64,000 nt of DNA from Atopsyche davidsoni. Taxonomy: Eukaryota > Arthropoda > Insecta > Trichoptera > Hydrobiosidae. Below the pieces are notes generated by a model that was given only the letters and a program-made list of their open reading frames with translations, made no database searches and was not told where the DNA came from. The translations under genes were made by a program, and so were the position numbers. The stretch covers positions 1,327,501 to 1,391,500 of the forward strand of contig JAILWY010000010.1 of NCBI GenBank assembly GCA_022113835.1, written 5' to 3'. Shown here in pieces: positions 24,401-40,600 of this stretch; positions within the stretch are counted from its first letter, which is position 1, and each line of letters starts with the position of its first letter.

Positions 24401-27288
24401 CAGGGGGAAAACCAGACCCTCCAAACAATTGCACCCTGCTCAATCAAACTACGGAGTCTCTTGATGTTTACTGCCTTGGAGGTAATATTGTATTAAAACA
24501 TACTCTTTTAAAACATATTTTTTTCAGATTTGATATCAAACCAGAAGGCATTCAATTGGTTCAATTCATCACCATCATTGATTTCATTTTAATGAGATGT
24601 TAGCGTTGGCAGCTCTTCGTTGAAAACCCTACAAAATCTCAGAGCTTAAAACATCCCGGTTCAATTAGTCAAAGCCTCTAAAAAGAGCTGCCAATCGTTA
24701 TAAATGATCCTCAAATAGTTTATTCTTGCTATACTAATTTATATTTCTTAGATTGTAAAGATCGAATTCATATTTGAAAGGAAATTGGTAAATGTTATTA
24801 ATCTGGAAAAAATACATTTAGCTTAAGGATTTATACTGCATGATACTCATCCATTAGTTGCGCGATGCACGTTAAATATACGGTATTCTGCAAGCATTTT
24901 GATAAACTATATATAGCAGGGTCTCTTTTGTATTGACTATGTAATCTTGTTTAACCTTTGATTGTTTCAGATTTATGAGAATTTTAACAAAAACTGATTT
25001 ATACTTTCCACAGACATTTCATGCATACCAAATTGTTAAACTTGTATTTTATTTGTACTAATTTGAATTGCAACTGCATTTACCTTGAAAATTGGCGAAG
25101 TGTTTATATAATTATCAGAAATTGTGCGAAATTCCTTTTTGAATCTGTACAAATGCATATGTGGCTTGATGGATACAGGATAAATTGATTCATACAAGTT
25201 GTGAGCAGCGATATAAATTCATCAGCGCGACAATCTGCACCATTTATTTATTTCCATATATTAGAGCTATATTTTAAAATATACATAATAGTATTGAAAT
25301 TTTTAGTAATATCTGTTGTGATTCTATTTATTTTTTTTAATAACAAATGTAATCTTGCATTTAATTATTAGGTTTTGACGGAGGGCAAACCCAAACGTTT
25401 ATTCTCGAAGTGTATGACCAACAAACGGGGCTTCTGCAGGCTAATCTATCCTCCCCTAATTCGCATTTTGAAGTCACCGGTCTCAACGAAGGGAAAAACT
25501 TGTACATGTCCATATACGCAGCAAACACTAGAGGGCGAAGCGAAACTGCCAATTTAGAAGGGTACACACTAAAGAAAGCTGAGAAACAAACCGGTAATAG
25601 TTAACTTTAAACAGATCATTTTACTTTACGCTAAGTAATATCATAAAACTCCAAGAATACCATCGAATTTCTTAAAACGCTCAATTTGTTTTAGGCCAAG
25701 TTAATTCCTTGGAAATACGACCGTTTATTGGGATACTAATTGGTGTTGGAATAACCCTGATAATCATGGGTATCGTGACTGTTATCGTTATAAAGTTGCG
25801 TGGAAAACGAGAATTGTCCACTGAGCCACAACAGCCAACGCTCAAGGACAAAGGCGCTGTACCATTGGCCAGCGAAACTGAAAGCCTTTATGGAGATAAA
25901 AATCCAGATGTTATAAGGTTTAACAAAGGTATAAGAAATTCACAAAGTCATTGATACCTACTGTGTAAATAAAATATTGTATGGAATCTTCACAAAACTA
26001 ATAAATCAAAAGGGCATAATTAATTAATTTCTACATCTATAAGAAATATGACAGCATTATAGTTTCAGTCCCGTCTTTTTTTATGATTTTGTTTAAAGTA
26101 CGTAGTATTTTATTTAAACCAACTCTTATTTTACATCTAACATTTTATTCTAATTTTGTTTGATAATTGACTATTTTTAAAATCATTAAAACACTATTCA
26201 ATCTTATTTCAAGAGAAGCAATATAATTTTTTAGACTTGTGTTAATTTTATTTTATTTACCTAATTTGGTTTTTTTTATTTTTTCTTCTCCCTACAATGA
26301 CACGGACGTAATGACTGTCCCAACGTTTGCGTTTCAAAACTTCAACCTGTATTGATTTTGAAATGACCCACAACCGCATGGTGCCTGAATCCGAAGGCAC
26401 ATTTCACCGTGAACCTGGTTTTGCAGAATCGGACTACCAGTTGGGAGGCTCTGCTTCCGAGCAATTGGTGACTGAAGAAGAGTGGCGCTTGCCACAAATG
26501 TGTACCCCCTCTGCACCAGTCGCACCCCACATCATACCAGGACATCATTATTGTGACAATAGCGTATGTTAATTTATGTACATCTAAATTTAATAAATTA
26601 TATGTTAGGGTTCAACGCTTTAAATAAAGTAAACTACTCTTGCTTAGATAGAAGAGACTTGTGCGTCCTTGGTCTCACCATAACCTTAGCCTTTTCAGCA
26701 CAAAGACCCATCATCAGGAGTGGAGACTTGTCTGTTGCCGGATTGAGAGGTCTCTTTCTATCAAGACAATGCTCCCCAAGTATCTCCATCTCTGCCTCAT
26801 CATCAGCATAGCACAGTTGTGATATAAAAAAATAATATTAATTTAATAGCACGTATAATAAACGAATTATTAAACTGTAACAAATTAAATCCCCGATAAG
26901 CGATGAAAGCATTTTTCAAATTTAAAATTAAATGGCACTCAGCATTACTTCCATATAATATTATTTATTAAAGGGTTTGTATGGGCATTATATAAAATCA
27001 TTCATTGTTGGAATATAGTAATCAATTATATCAATTCAAAAGCATTACACTTTTTAAATGGTATTTCAGATGGACGATCTGCAGTACAGTGATCTCAATG
27101 TAGGACAAAAGATAAATTACCTGGTGGACCCGCAGAACACCCAGAAGATGGCCATGAACATTCCCACATACGGCAGCCTGGACTACGGCAAGAATGGAGA
27201 ATCCAACATGTCCATGCGCCCCGTGAGGGAGGTGGTCACCATCCGCACTCCTCTCATGCTGAACCATCAACAAGAAAGTTGTGTGTAA
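18487..27288 (+). CDS. Sidestep-family Ig/FN3 transmembrane receptor (5'-incomplete)
   Basis: Single-pass surface protein of the Sidestep family, which in Drosophila binds Beaten-path proteins in axon guidance and synaptic matching. Fourteen exons in phase: 18487-18604, 18902-19110, 21512-21625, 21899-22105, 22267-22418, 22928-23072, 23151-23281, 23488-23647, 23872-24023, 24259-24481, 25372-25593, 25695-25928, 26427-26563, 27070-27288 (stop TAA), giving 807 visible residues. Five Ig domains: about 1-110 (VLTC...FRC), 112-216 (RFTC...YIC), 217-315 (MIC...LTC), 316-413 (YFEC...YTC, with the family hallmark PKLKLHLGTNLNPEDIEEGD) and 414-505 (ISC...ILC). Then FN3 about 507-605, a membrane span about 620-642 followed by KLRGKR, and a 160-residue cytoplasmic tail. 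The first exon enters in mid-codon, so the signal peptide lies upstream. Which paralogue (side or side-II to -VIII) cannot be settled. Confidence 0.93.
19211..19814. mobile_element. Two LTR-like units tail to tail
   Basis: A plus-strand unit begins tgttgtagcggtcagtg (19211) and carries AATAAA near 19380. A minus-strand unit begins TGTAGGGGTTAGTACC (ending at 19814 on the plus strand) and runs to about 19500 with AATAAA. Their tails (gcgtattcg, tttcgccagcc) face each other as an inverted repeat (19387-19430 against 19505-19550). The same junction, in the opposite orientation, is at 56968-57290. The units look like retrotransposon LTRs by their TG start, TATA box (seen in the 56 kb copies) and AATAAA. 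No gag or pol is present. Confidence 0.55.
20100..20417 (+). mobile_element. piggyBac element 3' relic
   Basis: Translation from 20111 gives the cysteine-rich C-terminal signature of piggyBac transposases (TTYYCDSCPEKPGMHLGNC followed by YMKYHT). About 180 bases later the sequence caaaggg meets TTAA (20418-20421), which is the expected piggyBac terminus and target site. The rest of the transposase and the other end were not found, so this is a truncated relic in a side intron. Confidence 0.65.
20442..20674. mobile_element. hAT-family MITE with exact 8-bp target duplication
   Basis: The ends are CAGAGGTTCCCAAACT and, inverted, CATAGGTTCCCAAAGT. The element is flanked by the same 8 bases, CTCTAAAA, at 20434-20441 and 20675-20682, the 8-bp duplication typical of hAT elements. 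The body is 233 bases, without transposase. It lies in the second visible side intron and almost touches the mariner relic. Confidence 0.85.
20686..21384 (-). mobile_element. Internally deleted mariner element
   Basis: Flanked by TA (20684-20685, 21385-21386) with imperfect inverted ends (agtgtacccaaaagttc against ggggtaccataaagtttg). On the minus strand the C-terminal transposase end is readable at 20740-21027 (LQRDNSRPHAARKT, then LEEYFSIRNEDLYKRGTFSL), and an N-terminal helix-turn-helix piece lies near 21115-21240 (FLGCLMLYESYKKTLQLLLQ). At about 0.7 kb it lacks the middle of a 1.3-kb mariner, including part of the catalytic DDD region, so it is dead. Confidence 0.8.
24606..24694. repeat. 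Short inverted-repeat element in a side intron
   Basis: ttggcagctctt (24606-24617) and its perfect complement aagagctgccaa (24683-24694) bracket 65 bases. It is the size of a very short MITE or a loose hairpin. There is no sign of an miRNA-like stem in the middle. Confidence 0.4.
26427..26563 (+). CDS. Sidestep penultimate exon (cytoplasmic tail)
   Basis: This exon is supported mainly by phase. The acceptor tggttttgcag|aatcgg takes one base from the preceding exon, and the donor agc|gtatgt leaves phase 0, as the last exon requires. It encodes 46 residues (ESDYQLGGSASEQLVTEEEW...). If the donor is not used, translation reads two more codons to a stop at 26570, giving a shorter tail ending SVC. 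Likewise, if the donor at 25928 is skipped the protein ends at 25954. The long form is preferred because the final exon is clearly coding. Confidence 0.7.
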
Positions 27289-27694
27289 ATCAATTCTATA
27301 AAATAGAGTGCGAAGTTGGATCTTCAACTTAACGTACATGATTGCATTGGAATGATAATCCTTTATTGTATCGTAACAGGAATTTCAAGGGATTGCTTTT
27401 GACATTATGTGACTGATAATGACAAATAATAACTTGAAGGAGTGGTTCTATTAAGTTTTGGACAATTGAGGTTTCAAAATATTGAGTGAATCTTTGAAAA
27501 CTTACAAGGTAGCAAAAATATATTTATATTTTATATGAAAATCCTAGTTTTAAGATGAAAATGATTTTAATTAGCTAACCAGTGTATGACTACTTCGTTA
27601 AATGATTGTTGCTGTAATTTGATATTCAAATTGATGTAGTCAATTCTTACATAGTTACAATAATAACTATTATAATGAATTTTTGATCGGGGTA

Positions 27695-27774
27695 AATAAA
27701 TATTTCATACCAAGATTAAGATTGGTGATGTGTAAATATTATTGAAAATCTAATGTCAGAATTTATGTAATAAA
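27695..27774 (+). terminator. Candidate polyadenylation signals of the side gene
   Basis: AATAAA hexamers at 27695-27700 and 27769-27774 lie about 410 and 480 bases after the stop codon. Either would give a 3'UTR of usual length. Not proven without transcripts. Confidence 0.4.
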
Positions 27775-29840
27775 TGTTTAATTAAAATTGTTATGTACAT
27801 CTGTATTTTCTGCAGGTATTTCACCAAGTGGAATACATTAATAACAAATAATATATATTTAGTTTCTTGTCAGCGTGTGAAACTTTGTAAAACATGTTTT
27901 CACGTGCATGAGTATCATATCGTAAATTTTATATGTGTGCATTTAGACAATGCGATATTTCAAATAATCAATACCTATCATTATGTATGTGTATATCTGA
28001 TATTGCTTTATATATAAGACTCCCATATTGTATAGTTCTCAATTTTTTAACATCCATGTTTTTGTTTTCTTTTTTGTAAAAATATTGGATAATACTTTAT
28101 TTAAAAATTTAATTATTCAAAATATGTTTTTATTTTTGTGTACATTATATTAAAAGAATTAATATTGCAAAGAGTTCTTTCATTTCAACAGAAATAAATC
28201 ATCTAAACGACAAACAGACAAAATAGATTTCAAAACAATTTTCATATCCCTTGTAGAATTTGTTTATTAATTATATGACTAGACTGAAACATAAAGACCT
28301 TGTTGGTATATATTATTATAGATAGTACCTAGATTAAAAGGGCGTATTATAATAAATGAAATCAACACTTAATTAGGTTATGCGGGTTTATATTTGGTAG
28401 TAACGAGTGATCTTTATGTGTCCTCGCTCTGCACGTACTGCAGATAAACTATAGCATCTGATACTCTTATCTGAAGAAAATCATCTTAAATAATGATAGG
28501 TAAAGTATAAAGCAGCTTCACATGTGTCAAGAAAGCTAACCTAATCTAAAAAATATTATCTAACTGTTCTCAAGATAAACTGGAGCTGAAAAGTCACGAT
28601 TTCAACAGTATAAAACTGAAAAAGCAAACATGTTAATCAGAATGACTATTGTTATCTCTGATAAGAATCGATCTGGCAGATGAAAATATTATCGGAGCTG
28701 CGTAGAACCTTAACAATACAATATCTATTTCAGATCTGTTTTTTGCCTTTGTTACCATTGTTTATGAGAATGTAGTGTGGGTTTGTGGACTTACTATACA
28801 AACTAAAGTAAAAACAGGAAATGATCATTTGCAAATTTATTACATATTTAAAAAATTATACAAGTATTGTTAATATATGTACAATGTTATAATAAGCAAT
28901 GGTTAATTTAATACAATATAAAATACATGAGTTTGTAAGCAATTTTCTGGATACAAATTTCAATTTTCATTCAAATAAAAAATCATTCAATTAATACGCT
29001 TCCAAAATAAGCATTTTTTCTAATAAAAACAATAATAAACCTTATCATTATAAACTGGTTAACTAGAGTATTAAAGATTGTCTCGTTACAGAATAGCGAA
29101 TTAAAACTAGCCAATATGTATAAATTTTATTTTGAGTTTATTTTATAATTAATTGCTAATTAAAGATCAAAAATTATTGCTTTTAGTTATCATTTTGCAA
29201 GATCCCTGACGGGCTATGTCAACGGCTCTGCTCATCGTTTAAGAGCTTTCCAATCCATCCCGTTAAATTAATTTATACACAGATCGTTTGGGTATACTCA
29301 CCCACAATGCTTACAAGCTTTAAAATTCTAATCAATCGGAAGTGAGTTTCGTTGTCGATTATAATAAAACTCTTTTCAGAAGAAATTCAGCATTTAAAAG
29401 TATAACCAATTGGTACCACAAGTACAAATCATCTCCGACAAAGCAGGCGCAGACCAACTTAGATTTGTTGACAAATAACTTGTCGAAATGTGAACTGAAC
29501 TTCTGCACTCTCCATCAAGGACAAAAAGGCAGACAACTGAACTGACGGCCAGCCAAATTGGCTCTAATTAAACTAAAAAATGAAGCGAGTAACTAGTGCA
29601 ACCGAATGTACGAGAAAAATATATTTATATATACACAAGGTACTATGTACAATTAAAGCATACAGAATTCGTAATCTTAAAATTTTTAAATGGGAAAATA
29701 ACAAGTCTATTTAAAATATAAAAATGAGATTAGCATTGGTCTTTTTGACACAGTTTTTTTTTTAAACTATAAACTAAAACTAAAGAGAAAAGGGCATCAC
29801 CAAGCGCACATTATACTCAATCGTGTAATAATAATTAGCA
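27775..29840. other. AT-rich intergenic DNA between two convergent 3' ends
   Basis: No coding or repeat structure recognised. The side transcript ends on the left and the GPR107 transcript ends on the right. AATAAA on the minus strand at 29841-29846 is a candidate poly(A) signal for GPR107, about 190 bases past its stop. Confidence 0.4.
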
Positions 29841-30034
29841 TTTATTATTTAAGTATGACTGAGAAATTTAAAACAGTGCAACTATTTCACGCGTAGCATC
29901 ATCATTTCTAAAGTTAGCAAAGACAATAAAGAAATATTAAATCCAATATTAAATTTGGACAGTCTTTTGGTTCAATTTAATTATTTAATTGTGGTGGATT
30001 TTTGTTTATCCAAATAATACAATGTGATATAATT

Positions 30035-35260
<5,226 letters not shown>

Positions 35261-35430
35261 TGTTGAGGTTTCACTACAACCTTGAACCACTTTAATGGAT
35301 TGATTATATATTATTTTTAAAACACACGAAACATTAAGTTGAGAAATGAACCACTCTCGTGAGCAATTCCGATCATCCAACTTTGAAAGCAAGAATTAAA
35401 TGCTCTGACAGACAGATTGTCTACCGCAGA

Positions 35431-35780
35431 GTAAATAGTTCCCGTGTCGATGTCCTCTCACCTTCCATAGACACTTAATACACGATAAAGTGCTTTCATC
35501 GCCAAGTTTTATAAAGCTAAACATACACCAGAACGTCTGAAAAATAATTAATAAATATATTTATATATAAAATATATATATTTACAAATATTAATAATTA
35601 TTTAATAGTAAATAGTTCCCGTGTCGTGTCTTCTCACCTTCCATAGACACTTCAACAAAATAAGTGATATCATCGCCAAATTTTATGAAGCCAAACATAT
35701 ACCTGTACGTCTGAAAAATAATTATTATATGTAGTATATATATTTACAAATATTAATATTTATGTATATATATATATTAT
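35431..35780. repeat. 177-bp tandem duplication upstream of GPR107
   Basis: The unit starting gtaaatagttcccgtgtcg at 35431 repeats from 35608. Both copies run through ctcaccttccatagacactt, atcgccaa.tttat.aagc and into tacaaatattaata. Copy 2 has a few substitutions and small gaps. It starts about 170 bases upstream of the GPR107 ATG, so it probably duplicates part of the 5' flank. Confidence 0.7.
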
Positions 35781-35814
35781 TTTATATATATATATTTATA
35801 AATGATTGTGGTTG

Positions 35815-36605
35815 TCGTAGTATAGGTCGGACTCAATTCAAACAATGCCTTTTACAAAGAATGGAGGAAAAGTTAACCAGGGGAAGACTGAGGCAATCAT
35901 CTTCACCTGGAAACACCCTGGCAGCAAACGCACCGACCCCCTACGAGCAGACGGCATGCTGATCCAATGGATCAAAAAGGTGAAGTACCTTGGAATCCAT
36001 CTAGATCAGAGCCTCACATAGCACCCCCACATCGCAGCCCCCCGAATAAAGGGCCACACAGGCAAAAACAGCCTCTACCCACTACTATGCCCTAGAAGTC
36101 CCCTTCCCCTAAACTAAGAGAAGTCAATGACTACATTATGTTCATACACGTTCTTCAATAAGAAATTCGCATAATGTGAAACTGCCCATAACGGGGTTGC
36201 GTAAGGCGGGGTATTACTGTACATGATGTACGCCGAATCTGTCTAGTCAAACGCCAGCCCACACCTCATCGCGAGTATCTAGGCCGCCCAAAACTCCTGC
36301 TTACGCCTCATCCTAGGTGCATATTATCGCACCTGGACCAGCACCCTCTGTGCTCAAACCAAAATTCCATCGATCGCAACCCAGACGCTTCATGTTACTG
36401 AAAGGCTATATCAGTCCATAAGAAAATGCAACAATCCTCTCCTCAAGGGGATTGGAGATGACGCCCCAGACTCACTGCCTGTCCACTACAGGCATAAATT
36501 TCCCCACCATATCTTACTTGGTGAAAATATAACAGTCTCTGACGGCTCCTGAGGCACCCTGTACAAGAAAGAACGCCAAGTAGTCAACAAACACGTCCAG
36601 GGGTG
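35815..36605 (+). pseudogene. Dead non-LTR retrotransposon (LINE) fragment
   Basis: Conceptual translation gives pieces of a LINE polymerase C-terminal part: NQGKTEAIIFTWKHPGSKR, then KKVKYLGIHLDQSLT with a stop where tryptophan is usual, then LRLILGAYYRTW and LHVTERLYQSIRKCN. Stops and frame changes interrupt it throughout. The 5' part with endonuclease and the RT core is missing. Jockey/R1-like relatives are likely. Confidence 0.65.
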
Positions 36606-37487
36606 ACCATTGTACCCTCCTGCTCTACCTGTTATTATTACTTTTGTTCTTGTTATAAATTTCTATCTTTGTTATCTAATCCGTAGTTATTTATTTATTT
36701 ATTACACATAAACTCATGCAAATAAAGGGTTTTACCACTCATTTTCCTTGCCCAACACAATATTGTAACTAAAGAAATTTATGTATGCTACCACCTAAAT
36801 CACACATTGCAAGCTCCGAAACTTGCGCACAGGACGGGAATAGCCACACACCTCATCACTATATTAGACCTAAGGCCTATTGTAAATCTAACAAATGAAA
36901 ATATAAGAATCTTGTAATTTAAATTAGTTTTTTTTTGCCGTAGTATAGATGTGCATGCGTCGATGTGTGGTGTCAGTGGGGAGGCATGGCAAAAATGGTT
37001 TTTGGGCTGCAATGTGCTGAGCTTTATGGAAATTGTATTTTTTTCAGGCTGCATTTGTTCTGGTACCTCTACGAACGAGTACCGCGACAGGCAAAGAAAC
37101 TAAGATCTCGCACTTGCACTCTCAAAAACACTCTTCATTCATATCGGGTATACGCCATGCCACACATTTGTGCCACAGATTTTGAAAATATTTGAACTGA
37201 GACATTGATTTTCTGCTTTTTCCCAACAGACTGCATGAAGTGAAAACCTGCAACTGGACTGATTCCCAATGGACACAACTAATTTAAATTAAATATTCGA
37301 ATAATTATTCAAAAATTGATATTTATTATACAGAGATATTTTTTGTGAAACCACAGACTCAGATATGTGATTTTGGAAGGAGGAAAACAGGAACAATATA
37401 AGATAAATTAAAACAAATAAACCATATTTAAATTTTATATTAAATTGCTTTATATAATAATAACTTTTAACATAAATCTATAGAGCG
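36606..37487. other. Intergenic DNA, nothing recognised
   Basis: No gene or named repeat seen between the LINE relic and the Tudor gene. AATAAA on the minus strand at 37488-37493 would serve as a poly(A) signal about 135 bases after the Tudor stop. Confidence 0.4.
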
Positions 37488-37627
37488 TTTATTTTGAAAA
37501 TAAAAAATTGACAACTTCTAATACAGCAAGCCAACCTAAAGCTGTATATCAAATATATCAATTGATTGAATTGAAAACTTAAATTTTTCCGTTTTCAGCT
37601 CACATATATAACCTAGTGATTGTCAAA

Positions 37628-40600
37628 TCAAAGCAAGTGTTCCTCCCACAGGGCTTGGATCAGCCAGGGAAGGGTGATGGAATAATTTTTTATTCCCACT
37701 GGCTCAATTGCACTGGGGGTCAGTGGTCCATTTTTTTCCAATAGCTTCTGTGCGCGTCTCTGCAGCTTTCTAGAGGGATTTTCGGGGAAGCCGGCGATGT
37801 AGCACAGGAAAGACTGCACGGGCAAGACCTCGATGTGCTCTCTCATTGCTTTACGAATATGTGATGAAGGAACATACTCAACATTCCCGAAGTCCAAAAA
37901 ATCCACAACTATGATATTATTTCTAGTTTCGATAGCTTCTGCGCGGTAACACCATCCATCTGCAGGAATGTAATAATTATCGTGTTATTAAAAAAACAGA
38001 GACAACCAAACAGACAATGTGATATATAGTATAGTACAAGCAAAAATGACCTATCGAATTGCAAAACCAGCTCTGGATGCTTTCAATAAAACTTACATTT
38101 AATGACATTTATTTATGTTTTTTTGAAACCAAGTATCTTTAAAAACCAGAGTTGTGCCAAAAAATCAAAAACCAAAATGCTTGAAATTTACTCTCTAGTA
38201 CTTATGATTTTTAAAATAATCCTCAACATGTAATATTTACTTGAAGGAGACAAACATTACCATATCCCAATATTAAAATAAACCACTCTTTATTGACGGT
38301 TCATGTTCTCGGAAAAATATGGGGAAATATTCTCGGATAGGCGATTACCTAAAAAATCTACTATGCAGACTTCATTGGGCAGCGGCTTGTAGGGGCCTGT
38401 GGTTTGAGCGCAATATTTTTTTATCTGCAACAAACCATCACACTTATCACTGAGTCATAAAGATAACGCTGCTCACAAGACCAAATAATAAAAGATAATA
38501 TTGACAAGTAATATAAAATAATATATACTAGAATGCCTGGGTTAGGTTAGGTTAGGTTTTCAAACAATTTATAGACTATAAAAATATATACATCTAGCCA
38601 GGAAGACGATTGAACAACACACCAGATGAGAGCCTAAAGTTAGACCTAAACACACTGTTTCCTAAAATTTAAATACTAAGTAGATAATGTAAAAAAGGTA
38701 CAGGAATGATAGGTTAATTCAGGTGACAAGGACTCACTTCGAACATTAAATCTTGTAACTGCTCAGTCGCAGCCATGTCCACTAAGGTGCAGCACAATTC
38801 ATTATTCTGGATCATACTGTAATCCTGCACAAGAAGAGTATCTCCCAGCTGCAAGAGCACGTATGTCAGCTCACATTTCATGAGCCTGGGGAGCACTTGC
38901 AGTGAACAGCCACTTTCCTGCAGGTTTCTCCACTCAGACCTGCTGAGCTGCGTGAGGCGCTGCGCCAGGTCACCCTGCACCCCCTGGAGCCCGATTCCAT
39001 CAGGCCCCAGGTGGGTCAGGCGCATCAGTGTGCAGCACTTAGCCAGCACGTTCACGAACTTTAGGGCGGGAGCAGTGATGCGCTGTATGTTGGCCAGAGG
39101 CAGGCGGTATACGAGCAGCCCTGCTCGGGAGCATTCTCCTGGCTTCCGCATGGCTGACACAGGTATTGCTGCCTTAACACCTACACAACGATACCAAATT
39201 CACAAACAGAGTTAAATGCAATCTATCAAAAGTCTATCAATAAACATATTTATTGGTGATTATACTTTTTCATTGTAAATTTCAAGCGTACCACTATTTT
39301 TGAAGACTATCAACCTTTAAATCTTCAATAATAATTACTATTTACATTATATTGAAGAAATGTGAAGAGACTTGTATTTTCATAATAATTTGTGTAATTT
39401 ATCCGGCTGAAGCACTATCAGTTCAAACAAGAATATTTAACTAGCTCTTCACTTACCTAGCTCCAAAAAAACAAGTTCGTATGATGAACTGGCAAGGGAC
39501 TCCAACACTGCAGCGCGATACATCCCATAATCCCCGTAGGGGGCTAGCACCACGCTGTTTATGCTTGGAAGCCGTTTCATTGCCGGCGCTGCACAAACAG
39601 TCATGATTCAAATTAAAAGTCAACATCAGAAAATGGTAATAGTCAGCTAAAGGGTTATCATCGGAGCTTACCGCTCACAGCCTCAAGCATGATGCCAATG
39701 ACAAGTGCATCATACTGCTGCCGAGCAATGTCATCAGCCAAACGGATCACCACGTGGCCCGTGATTTCCACCCCCATCAATATAACCTCAATTCCAAGTT
39801 TGAGGTCATATTGTGGTTCTAAGGATTCCAGTAGCAACTCGGTGTCATTGCTGCCGGTCGGCACCCACAGCGACAGTCGACCCTCCAGCTCTCCTTGGTC
39901 TCCTTTTATTTTAACTAGGACATTTTCTTCATCCTTGTCCAGCACTGTAGCCCAGAGCAGTTTTCCACGTTCAGGGACTTGAGGTAACGTGTCCAACACA
40001 CAGGCAAAGGCGGGAAGGTTCGCCAGCGCATGTGACATGGGCCAGGGGTCGCTGGCCGAGCTGAAGTAGCCCTCGTCCAGAAGTGCCCAAGCGCTGCCAG
40101 CGCGCGTGGCTCTATAACGCCCATCCTTCGTTTGCACTGACACCACCTCGTTGACTCTGGGCCTGTTGAATCAAAGCGATCATTGAATCCCGGACAACAA
40201 CCTTGCCAGACTATTCAAGTTCTGCCAGATACTCACTCATAAGGGGCTAGAGGAATTTCCAAATTCATTCTTCTCACGAAGTCTTGCTTTGCACACCCTG
40301 GAAAGGCAGAGGTAATAATTCCATCCTCTGTTGCGCCATGTGTCATAACAGGAAACCCTGTGCCTAACGAGAGGCATTTGGCTATAAAACCGCTGAAATA
40401 GAGGAAAGTCAGGTCAGACTTTTGCCAGAGACTGCCTCGATAGCAGAGCAGTGGCATATAGTAATTTCAAAATCTGAGCGAACAGTTGTATGTATTGAAT
40501 ATAAAATAAGTTATATCTGCTATCAAATTACTATGACAAATCTTGTGAAAGATTACGCACACGCCATTCTGGCAAGCAATATATATACTCAACAATACAT

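Noticed and set aside
27793..28017. 74-codon ORF downstream of the side gene
   Set aside because: Lies in the 3' flank after poly(A) signals; composition is that of AT-rich noncoding DNA.
38541..38557. TTAGG-like telomeric repeat
   Set aside because: Only three short units inside a Tudor intron; such words are scattered through insect DNA.
39689..39982. Plus-strand frames over the Tudor exons (also 38880-39215)
   Set aside because: Antisense shadows of coding exons with proper splice sites on the minus strand.
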